Positions 7,947 through 13,169 of a stretch of DNA of 13,169 bases are shown one piece after another (position 1 is the first letter of the stretch; each line of letters opens with the position of its first letter). This DNA comes from Caryophanales bacterium UBA3210 (GTDB lineage: Bacteria > Bacillota_I > Bacilli_A > RFN20 > CAG-449). Under the pieces are notes generated by a model that saw only the letters and a list, made by a program, of their open reading frames with translations, was not told the DNA's origin and ran no database searches. Where the stretch lies: positions 1 to 13,169 of the forward strand of contig DEWM01000105.1 in NCBI GenBank assembly GCA_002363635.1, read 5' to 3'. Both the position numbers and the translations under genes were made by a program.

Positions 7947-8440
7947 TGGATTTATTTGAAGAATATCTTAATAAGAAAGATACATCTAGATGGGTAAAAA
8001 TTGCATTAACTGATGCATCTTATAATAGTTATAGATGCCGTGGCGTTAGAGCAAATAATCCGAGATTTATTGAACTTCATACACCATTAAATGATAATCT
8101 AGATTTAGCGTTATTAGGCGATGCGATTATAAAATTTATATATTCCGATTTTCTTTTAGATAAAGTTGAATTACTTACTGAAGAGAAGAAAAAATATGAA
8201 TCGGATGAAGTATTTGTTGAAAAAGTTGGTCGTCATTATAATTTAATACCGTATATTGATTTTGATATTGATGATGAAAAAATGCCGAAAAATTATGACT
8301 ATTATTGTACTTTAGGCTGGAATAAAAATTCTCATAAATACATTGCTACAGCTGTAGAGGCAATGATAGGAGCAATTTATAAAGAGACTAATGATTTAGA
8401 TGCAATACGTGAATTGTTATTGTCTTGGATGAATTATTAG
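7946..8440 (+). CDS. Stand-alone RNase III-like domain protein (Mini-III-like), altered catalytic site
   Basis: This 164-residue protein carries the RNase III core. ALTDASYNSY (20-29) corresponds to the ALTHRSY motif, LALLGDAIIKF (54-64) to the LEFLGDS signature, and ATAVEAMIGAIY (134-145) to ADTVEALIG. There is no dsRNA-binding domain, which full-length RNase III (about 220 residues and up) has. Of the four metal-binding acids, two are kept (D59 and E138, equivalent to E. coli D45 and E117) and two are replaced (A55 for E41, T135 for D114). As I recall it, Mini-III, which trims 23S rRNA, shows a similar reduced set, so the protein may still cut RNA; it could also be only a binder. It is coupled to the MATE gene by a one-base overlap and is the last gene before the terminator. 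Confidence 0.75.
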   Translation: MDLFEEYLNKKDTSRWVKIALTDASYNSYRCRGVRANNPRFIELHTPLNDNLDLALLGDAIIKFIYSDFLLDKVELLTEEKKKYESDEVFVEKVGRHYNLIPYIDFDIDDEKMPKNYDYYCTLGWNKNSHKYIATAVEAMIGAIYKETNDLDAIRELLLSWMNY

Positions 8441-8456
8441 TAATATATTAAAACTT

Positions 8457-8499
8457 GACTATTAGGATTATAAAAACTAATAGTCTTTTTTATTTTTTT
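8457..8499 (+). terminator. Intrinsic terminator of the MATE/RNase III-like operon
   Basis: GACTATTAG (8457-8465) and CTAATAGTC (8477-8485) form a perfect 9-bp stem with an 11-base loop. A 14-base T-rich tail follows and ends three bases before the insertion sequence. Confidence 0.88.
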
Positions 8500-8502
8500 A
8501 AG

Positions 8503-8529
8503 CTTAATTGAAAAATTAAATGCAACAAA
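8503..8529 (+). repeat. IS left terminal inverted repeat
   Basis: These 27 bases, starting CTTAATTGAAAAATTAAAT and ending GCAACAAA, are exactly complementary to 10115-10141. The length matches IS30-family ends. Confidence 0.9.
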
Positions 8530-8557
8530 AGGGCAATGAAGTTTTTCTATAAGAAAT

Positions 8558-8600
8558 ATGACCAAAATTGCAACAGCAAATGCAACATGGTCATTTTTTC
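8558..8600 (+). terminator. Terminator-like hairpin inside the IS left end
   Basis: ATGACCA (8558-8564) pairs with TGGTCAT (8588-8594), and a T run follows at 8594-8599. The loop is long (23 nt), so strength is uncertain. It would stop transcription entering the IS from the upstream operon. Confidence 0.5.
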
Positions 8601-8623
8601 TTTTCCTTTAGGCAAAAGTGATG

Positions 8624-8763
8624 TATAATTTGGGTGTAGTAAAAGAGGACGTTCATTCACATTTGAAGCGGTAAATGCAACGCCTGATATATGTTTAAAA
8701 CGGTTCTGTAAAACCTGATGCTACATTTGAATCCTAGAGGGTAAAACTAGGATTTTCTTTTAT
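8624..8763 (+). ncRNA. Possible short RNA from the IS left end (promoter box to terminator)
   Basis: A perfect TATAAT (8624-8629, weak -35) is followed about 100 bases later by a good intrinsic terminator, with no protein frame between. This predicts an RNA of about 120 nt, read toward the transposase 3' end. Inside it TATGTTTAAAAC (8690-8701) and TAAAACCTGA (8709-8718) both recur in the + strand at 10012-10027, opposite codons 5-9 of the transposase. Both parts of the RNA are therefore complementary to the start of the transposase message, with 13 unpaired bases between them. An antisense control role is inference, and the RNA itself is unproven. Confidence 0.3.
8730..8763 (+). terminator. 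Intrinsic terminator overlapping the transposase 3' end, + strand
   Basis: AATCCTAG (8730-8737) and CTAGGATT (8747-8754) form a perfect 8-bp stem with a 9-base loop, followed by a T-rich tail. It works on the + strand only, since the minus-strand copy is not followed by T residues. It would protect the transposase gene from antisense reading or end the short RNA of the IS left end. Confidence 0.7.
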
Positions 8764-9641
8764 TTTCTACGGATTCTAAAGTTAATTTCTTTTAATGATA
8801 GTTTTTTAAGATTTATTTTTTGATGGAAATCTTTACCATATATTTCATCAACAACTTCAATTGGGCATTTGCCATTCAACGACTTTCTAGGATAAGAATT
8901 AATCATTGAGAAATAATAATTCAAATCATCTTGAGTTAAATTGTTCATCGTTTTACCTTTGACAAGAATGTATCTAAATAGTTCATGATTTCTTTCACAA
9001 GCTCCTTTATCGCCAGATCGATATGGTCTAGTAAAGAAAACGTTAATCCATTTTTCCCCAGTTTCATCATCGATTTCTAGATTATAAATTTCATCAAATT
9101 CAGGGCCATTATCAGCAAGCATAATTCTAAACATCTTTGAATAAGCATCATCTCCGATCATACTTCTAATATCATTAACTTTTTCTTTCACCTCAATAGC
9201 GGTGAAATTTTCTAATAATATTCCTAACTGTAATTTAGAAGCAACATCATAAATGGTTAATATACATTTCTTATCTCCCTTTTTGCCATGAACTGTATCT
9301 AATTGAACAACATTAAATCCAGGATGCTCACTTTTAAATTTAAGATAATCTTCAAATGTTCTAGAAGCTTTCATTAATGGGTTTCTTGTTGTTACAGGTG
9401 CATATTTATATGCTTTAGAAATATATGGACGAGAAAGAGTGTTTATCAAATCACTTCTTTTTGCGGTTAGATATCCTTCATTTATCCAGTTTCTAACAGT
9501 TCTAACCGAAACAGGGAATTCACCTGGATATTTTTCATATATCGCTTCAATAGATATTCCGGCTTTTATAAGTGGAGAAATAAAATAATCAAATGCTTCT
9601 AATTTCTTTTTATCACCTTCGGCGCATGTTTGCTTTCGGAT
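8760..9641 (-). CDS. IS30-family transposase, C-terminal part with DDE catalytic domain (frame-shifted)
   Basis: This frame is open from 9641 to the TAA at 8760 (293 codons) and has no convincing start of its own. The first plausible one, TTG at 9447-9449, would cut into the protein. It begins with the family's SPLIKAGISIEAI segment and a second helix-turn-helix (VSVRTVRNWINEG). The integrase core follows with D in VQLDTVHG, D in LADNGPEF and E in KGACERNHE (D51, D113 and E152 counted from the TTG). These are the three metal-binding acids of DDE transposases, and all are present. It continues the protein of 9599-10039 in the -1 frame, overlapping it by 43 bases. Joined near 9610 the product would be about 425 residues, a normal length for this subgroup. 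It is either made by programmed -1 frameshifting or is the rear half of a broken gene. Confidence 0.8.
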   Translation of the reverse strand: MRKQTCAEGDKKKLEAFDYFISPLIKAGISIEAIYEKYPGEFPVSVRTVRNWINEGYLTAKRSDLINTLSRPYISKAYKYAPVTTRNPLMKASRTFEDYLKFKSEHPGFNVVQLDTVHGKKGDKKCILTIYDVASKLQLGILLENFTAIEVKEKVNDIRSMIGDDAYSKMFRIMLADNGPEFDEIYNLEIDDETGEKWINVFFTRPYRSGDKGACERNHELFRYILVKGKTMNNLTQDDLNYYFSMINSYPRKSLNGKCPIEVVDEIYGKDFHQKINLKKLSLKEINFRIRRK

Positions 9642-10039
9642 TCATTGTTTCTAATCATTCCTAAAGCGTATTCTGGATCAAAGAAATGTTTCTCCTTACG
9701 GCAAGTCGAATCGTTTTCACATCCATTGCATACATATGGCCAGCTTAATAGTTTTGAACATTGGTATTGCTTGAATTTAGGACAATCGTGAGGACAAGAA
9801 GTAAACCCTTCTTTTCTAATGCAATTTCTAAGATACAAACAATGTCTATGCCTTCCATCACTTTTATAAGCGGTTCCTTTTATCACTTTTACATATTTAT
9901 GAAGTATTCTAAAAACTGTTGACCTATCTTTGCCTAATAGTTGGCATGTTTTCTTGTTTGTATACTGATAATAAATGCATTTATAAAGCAACAAAAAATC
10001 TGCATATAAACTATGTTTAAAACCTGACGTTTTTTTCAT
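9599..10039 (-). CDS. IS30-family transposase, N-terminal DNA-binding part
   Basis: This 146-residue frame holds the DNA-binding half. It has an N-terminal helix-turn-helix (about residues 26-50, with GKDRSTVFRILHKY), then a Cys-rich segment with C-x3-C and C-x2-C pairs (CPHDCPKF, CNGCENDSTC). The FFDPEYA motif follows, which in this IS30 subgroup stands shortly before the SPLIK segment. AAAGGAG precedes the ATG by five bases. The frame ends in TAG at 9599-9601, just past a run ATAAAAAG in which the Lys codon AAA can slip back one base onto AAA and enter the frame of the catalytic part. Alone it could act as a DNA-binding regulator of the IS, as short transposase products do in some other IS families. 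Confidence 0.8.
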   Translation of the reverse strand: MKKTSGFKHSLYADFLLLYKCIYYQYTNKKTCQLLGKDRSTVFRILHKYVKVIKGTAYKSDGRHRHCLYLRNCIRKEGFTSCPHDCPKFKQYQCSKLLSWPYVCNGCENDSTCRKEKHFFDPEYALGMIRNNESESKHAPKVIKRN

Positions 10040-10067
10040 ACGTTCTCCTTTCTAAGTAGCATCAGGT
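10022..10067 (-). promoter_or_regulatory. Hairpin enclosing the transposase ribosome site and start codon
   Basis: On the minus strand, ACCTGATG (10067-10060) in the leader can pair with CGTCAGGT (10029-10022) in codons 4-6: eight pairs, one of them G-U. The 30-base loop contains AAAGGAG and the ATG. A message that includes the whole leader, for example one entering from outside the IS, could be kept from translation. Such protection against outside transcription is known for other insertion sequences (IS10, IS50). Confidence 0.4.
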
Positions 10068-10068
10068 A

Positions 10069-10096
10069 TTAATATTTTATCAATTGAAGAGGTAAA
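10069..10096 (-). promoter_or_regulatory. Possible transposase promoter
   Basis: On the minus strand TTTACC (10096-10091), a 16-base spacer and TATTAA (10074-10069) match the sigma-A consensus at four of six bases each. Transcription would start near the left arm of the leader hairpin. The call is weak; other pairs in this AT-rich stretch are possible. Confidence 0.3.
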
Positions 10097-10114
10097 TGAA
10101 ACGAGCCGTGAAGA

Positions 10115-10141
10115 TTTGTTGCATTTAATTTTTCAATTAAG
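10115..10141 (-). repeat. IS right terminal inverted repeat
   Basis: This is the exact 27-base inverted copy of 8503-8529. It lies 76 bases ahead of the transposase start codon and about 50 bases before the -10 box of the membrane/KAP operon. Confidence 0.9.
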
Positions 10142-10188
10142 GTATAGCAGTCTTTTTCCTTTTATCCGTTTATTAAACCTGATAATAG

Positions 10189-10222
10189 TGCTATAATTAT
10201 GGCTAAGAGCGAAAACGTTTAA
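10189..10222 (+). promoter_or_regulatory. Extended -10 promoter and shared 17-nt element, membrane/KAP operon
   Basis: TGC-TATAAT (10189-10197) is an extended -10 promoter, which needs little -35 help, and none is evident. Eight bases later comes AGAGCGAAAACGTTTAA (10206-10222), identical to 186-202 ahead of the SIR2 operon, where the spacing to TATAAT is seven bases. The expected transcription start falls at the edge of this element in both cases. The promoter lies in DNA outside the IS. Confidence 0.65.
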
Positions 10223-10275
10223 CGATAAACGATGTTTCAATTCAATTTTAAATATGGATGGTGTAAATTAGTTGT

Positions 10276-11376
10276 ATGAATAGAAAAAATAAGAAATTAT
10301 TGGCAAATATAACAAATTATTGTTTTCATGTGCTATTTGTGATTTTAGCGATTGTGTTTGTATGGATGGTTTTAGCAGAATCATTTGCTACAAATTTGTG
10401 TAATGATATAGCCACTTGTTATACGATTGTTATCTTTTTAATAGGCATAATTATTACATTAAAAATCAAAGTGATGGATGAAACTAGTAGTAAAGTTGAA
10501 CTAATACTTTTTATAGTCGGAGTTATAGCAAATATTTTATTTCTTTCTGTTGCATACGGATATGATTGTTCATCAATTTCTATAGATTCAGAAACAGGAA
10601 ATAGAACGCTTGATTTAGAAAAAGTTAGATCAGCACTTTTAATTTTAAATTCTACAATATGGGTTAATTTTGTTGTTTTACTAAGAAATATATATTTGGT
10701 AATTGTTGCATATTTAAAAAAGCATAACTTTTTTGAACAAGAGAACCACCATATTGAAGAAAAGCCTTTAAAAGAAAAAATAAAACTTGAAAAGTCAATT
10801 TGGATTTATGTTGTTATAATGCTATTATTTCTATTTTTGGGTATCATAGGCTTAATAATAAGAAATGGATTATCGGGAAAAACTGCAGATTTTGATATAG
10901 GTATTTTAGCAGCATGTATATCAGGATTATGCGCGATTGTTGGAGGCCTATGCACTTTAATTGGAGTAAGAAAAACTATTAATTTTGAAATAAATCGAGA
11001 TAAACAAATTAGTAAAATAGCTAATAGACCAGAATTAATTGTCCCATTTCAATGTGATTTGGCAAATGTTTTAAAAATTCGTTTCTATAAAGATGGATTA
11101 GAGGATAGAGCACCAATATTAAACAAAAGCATTATATTAAAGAATTCATCTAAATGTTGTTTTGTAATTAATGAATTGACTGTAAATGGTGAATTATATT
11201 GCTCTAATCAATCAATTTACATCGAGTCTAATATGCTTTTTTCTATTTCGTTTTCTTTGGCTGATAATTTAGATAGTGCTAATATCAGAGTGAGCAGTCT
11301 AGATAATTTTGAATACAATTATCATATTGAAATTAAAGAAGAAAAAACTATAAAGGTGGAGGAAATACAATGCTAA
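10276..11376 (+). CDS. Six-helix membrane protein partnered with KAP NTPase
   Basis: This 366-residue protein has predicted membrane segments at about 15-34, 46-63, 74-94, 119-146, 175-195 and 208-230. Between helices 4 and 5 lies a charged loop (148-173). After helix 6 comes a basic stretch, then a soluble domain (about 240-366) with alternating short hydrophobic strands that looks beta-rich. I recognise no named family. Its stop codon overlaps the start of the KAP-type NTPase by seven bases (ATGCTAA), so the two are made together and probably form a membrane complex. Transmembrane KAP NTPases in defence islands (Tmn type) carry helices and NTPase in one chain; here they may be split. The ATG has only a weak ribosome site (GGATGG, 14 bases upstream), so the start is less certain than the frame. 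Confidence 0.78.
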   Translation: MNRKNKKLLANITNYCFHVLFVILAIVFVWMVLAESFATNLCNDIATCYTIVIFLIGIIITLKIKVMDETSSKVELILFIVGVIANILFLSVAYGYDCSSISIDSETGNRTLDLEKVRSALLILNSTIWVNFVVLLRNIYLVIVAYLKKHNFFEQENHHIEEKPLKEKIKLEKSIWIYVVIMLLFLFLGIIGLIIRNGLSGKTADFDIGILAACISGLCAIVGGLCTLIGVRKTINFEINRDKQISKIANRPELIVPFQCDLANVLKIRFYKDGLEDRAPILNKSIILKNSSKCCFVINELTVNGELYCSNQSIYIESNMLFSISFSLADNLDSANIRVSSLDNFEYNYHIEIKEEKTIKVEEIQC

Positions 11377-13028
11377 CTACTGAATTATGTGACTATTTAA
11401 AAGATTTTAATGACGAAAGCAACAAAATAAGGTCTCTTTTAATTGATGGACCATGGGGATGTGGTAAGACTTATAATGTTTTTAAATATTTAGAGACTTT
11501 TAAACCAAATTATGTTTATGTTTCATTGTTTGGATTAAACTCCCTTAATGAAGTTATTATTAGATTGTCAGAAAAGATTGATTCATCTTACATCGTTAAC
11601 ATAAATGGCCATTATTTCATAAATGGAGCTAGCGAAAAGTGCAATTCTATAAAACGTGCAAAATATAATAATGGAATTATAATAATTGATGATATCGAAA
11701 GGAAAAATGATGGTCTATCATTTAAAGAAGTATGTGGGTTGGTATCATCACTTGTGATAAATGGTTTTAAAGTGATATGCATCTTGAATGATAAAGAAGT
11801 TGATGATGAAAATTATTATGGATATGTTGAAAAAACCTTTGAAAAAGAATTAAAAGTTTACGGTGATTCTAATATTATTGCTAAGATTATAAATGATGCT
11901 GATATTTCAAATGATAGTATTTTTAAAGCATCCAAAGGCAATTATCGTTTAATAGAAAAGAGCTATAATATTTATGATGAAATTTCTAAGAAAAAAGATT
12001 CATTAACTAATTCTTATTTAGATTTAGAATCTGCTAATGATCGTTTTACTTTAATTAGAGAGATTGTAATTGCATTAAGATGTTTTTATTCAACTAATAA
12101 TACTAAAATTGAGTTTTCAAATGACACGAATGCCTTTAATTTAAGAAAAATTAGATACGAAGAAAATGTAAAAGATTTTGGAGTATATATTGCAAATGAA
12201 TTGGATCATGTTTTTGTAGATGAGAAAGAAAATATGGTTTTATATGATGATGTATTAAAAATAATGAATTATTTAAAGACTGGCACATATGATGAATTAA
12301 TTGTTGAAAAAACAAATGATATATTATCGATTGAACCTTTCTGCAATGAGTACTACTATCTAGATGATAAAGAAAAGCTTAATTTTAAGCAACAACTATT
12401 CATTATGATTGATAAGTTCGATTTTTCAAGGAAGGGACATTTAGATTTAGTTCTTAACTTTCTAAGATATTGCATTCATCCTATAAAGAAAAAAGAATTA
12501 AGTATTATAGCTGATCAAATGATTAAAACTGAAAGCAAAGACAAAGAAGACCCATTGATTCTTTATTTAAAAGATTATAAAATGACTTGTGAAGGTGATG
12601 ATGCCAAATCGAGAATTTCTCAATTGATTCAAATTGTAGAAGACACGAAGCTAACTGCTGATAATTCTAATTTTAAACAATCAATAGATGACGCTTCATC
12701 TAATAGAAATTATAGTATTTTGACTGACCTTTTATATAAACATAGAAATGAAGAAGATGCTGAAAAAGTTGCAGATGAGTTCGAAAAAAAGAATTACTGC
12801 TTACCGGACTTATCAAAGAGATTAGATTATTCTATATGGACTTATTGTCATGAAATTGCTAGGTTTGTTTCCCCTTTTGAAAAACATAGAAAAAAATTTA
12901 TCAGCCTTTTAATCAAGCAATGTAAAAATAATAAATCGCTAAGTCTAAGGTCTAGATGTAATGCATTAACAAAATACAATTTTAATGTTAATTTTGACGA
13001 AATATTTGATAGCAATAAAAAGGATTAG
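11370..13028 (+). CDS. KAP-type P-loop NTPase, candidate defence protein
   Basis: This 552-residue protein has an N-terminal P-loop: Walker A GPWGCGKT (27-34), whose G-x-W-G-x-G-K-T form is the mark of KAP NTPases. Walker B is GIIIIDDIER (102-111, D107/D108), and VICILNDKEV (135-144) has an Asn in the sensor-1 position. After about residue 230 the protein is helical without a recognised domain and has no membrane segments of its own. KAP NTPases act at the inner face of the membrane; PifA of plasmid F, which blocks phage T7, and Tmn are defence examples. GGAGG seven bases ahead of the ATG gives strong translation, and the seven-base overlap with the membrane protein gene shows coupling. The exact trigger and effect cannot be read from sequence. 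The NTPase call is firm; the defence role is inference. Confidence 0.85.
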   Translation: MLTTELCDYLKDFNDESNKIRSLLIDGPWGCGKTYNVFKYLETFKPNYVYVSLFGLNSLNEVIIRLSEKIDSSYIVNINGHYFINGASEKCNSIKRAKYNNGIIIIDDIERKNDGLSFKEVCGLVSSLVINGFKVICILNDKEVDDENYYGYVEKTFEKELKVYGDSNIIAKIINDADISNDSIFKASKGNYRLIEKSYNIYDEISKKKDSLTNSYLDLESANDRFTLIREIVIALRCFYSTNNTKIEFSNDTNAFNLRKIRYEENVKDFGVYIANELDHVFVDEKENMVLYDDVLKIMNYLKTGTYDELIVEKTNDILSIEPFCNEYYYLDDKEKLNFKQQLFIMIDKFDFSRKGHLDLVLNFLRYCIHPIKKKELSIIADQMIKTESKDKEDPLILYLKDYKMTCEGDDAKSRISQLIQIVEDTKLTADNSNFKQSIDDASSNRNYSILTDLLYKHRNEEDAEKVADEFEKKNYCLPDLSKRLDYSIWTYCHEIARFVSPFEKHRKKFISLLIKQCKNNKSLSLRSRCNALTKYNFNVNFDEIFDSNKKD

Positions 13029-13169
13029 CCTGTTGTTAAAGTTTCTTTTCATTGACTTTTGAATTCAACTACGTTGTACAGTTGCCCGACATTATAGAAA
13101 GTTGAAGGTATCTTAATTGTATACGTCAAAATTCTGCACGTATGATAAAAAAGAAAAAGATAATCTAAT
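13029..13169. other. Non-coding end of the window
   Basis: No gene is visible. It holds a small imperfect hairpin at 13066-13084 (CAACTAC and GTAcaGTTG) without a T run. A 6-bp inverted repeat ATACGT/ACGTAT lies at 13121-13143, followed by an A-rich stretch. No clear terminator for the KAP gene and no copy of the tRNA end are seen. Confidence 0.5.

Larger units (their letters stand above)
8503..10141 (-). mobile_element. IS30-family insertion sequence, about 1.64 kb
   Basis: The element is bounded by 27-bp perfect inverted repeats and carries one transposase, read on the minus strand and split in two frames. It lies between the terminator of one operon and the promoter of the next and interrupts no visible gene. 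No unambiguous target duplication is seen: the flanks are AAG at 8500-8502 and GTA at 10142-10144. The transposase stops 257 bases before the left end. That left end (8530-8759, no protein gene) holds two terminator-like hairpins, a TATAAT box and repeats of AAATGCAAC (8518, 8578, 8673), which may be transposase-binding sites. An inner 12-bp inverted repeat, ACCTGATGCTAC at 8713-8724 and its complement at 10056-10067, is an alternative boundary but is less likely than the outer pair. Confidence 0.85.

Noticed and set aside
8713..10067. Inner 12-bp inverted repeat as the true ends of the IS
   Set aside because: The outer repeat is 27 bp and perfect, which fits IS30-family ends better. The inner repeat is better explained by the leader/left-end RNA relation.
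10254..10271. Five-codon upstream frame (MDGVN) before the membrane protein, and a similar MDGL frame at 3729-3743 before the ATPase
   Set aside because: The shared ATGGATGG is short and neither frame has a ribosome site. They are probably chance, though a leader-peptide role cannot be excluded.
241..13028. Use of TGA for tryptophan (Mollicutes code), suspected because no gene in the window ends in TGA
   Set aside because: All genes are full length with TGG for Trp and contain no in-frame TGA, so the standard bacterial code applies.
1..13169. CRISPR array, retron or tandem repeats
   Set aside because: I saw no regularly spaced direct repeats, no reverse transcriptase and no cas genes.

Overview
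The window is very AT-rich DNA with Shine-Dalgarno sites of the AGGAGG type, intrinsic terminators, a CCA-encoding tRNA end and the standard code. TGG is used for Trp, and the long frames contain no in-frame TGA. This fits a low-GC Bacillota, perhaps a gut Bacilli/Erysipelotrichales relative; that placement is inference from style, not from a marker gene. The layout is that of an accessory, defence-island-like segment that begins at the 3' end of a tRNA gene, probably tRNA-Ser.

Region 1 (1-5058): the tRNA end and its terminator are followed by a promoter and a two-gene operon. The first gene encodes a 1161-residue protein with an N-terminal SIR2-like NAD-binding domain and a long helical C-terminal part. 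The second encodes a 386-residue ABC/RecF-type ATPase whose C-terminus carries an Arg-Asn-x3-His motif typical of HEPN ribonucleases. This looks like an anti-phage (abortive-infection type) module and I cannot assign it to a named system. A terminator closes it.

Region 2 (5130-8499): an HTH regulator, preceded by two near-identical 21-bp palindromic operators, heads a tight operon. Behind it come a membrane protein of unknown function, a MATE-family transporter, and a small RNase III-like protein without a dsRNA-binding domain and with an altered catalytic site. A strong terminator closes the operon.

Region 3 (8503-10141): an IS30-family insertion sequence with 27-bp perfect terminal inverted repeats. 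Its transposase reading frame is split by a -1 frame change. The non-coding left end carries promoter-like and terminator signals that could make a short RNA, part of which is complementary to the start of the transposase message.

Region 4 (10189-13028): a promoter and two overlapping genes encode a six-helix membrane protein and a KAP-type P-loop NTPase. They resemble a split version of the transmembrane KAP NTPases (Tmn-like) known from defence islands.

The most striking point is that the SIR2/ATPase operon and the membrane/KAP operon share an identical 17-nt element, AGAGCGAAAACGTTTAA, at the same place just downstream of a TATAAT box. This suggests that two otherwise unrelated candidate defence modules, 10 kb apart, are under common control.
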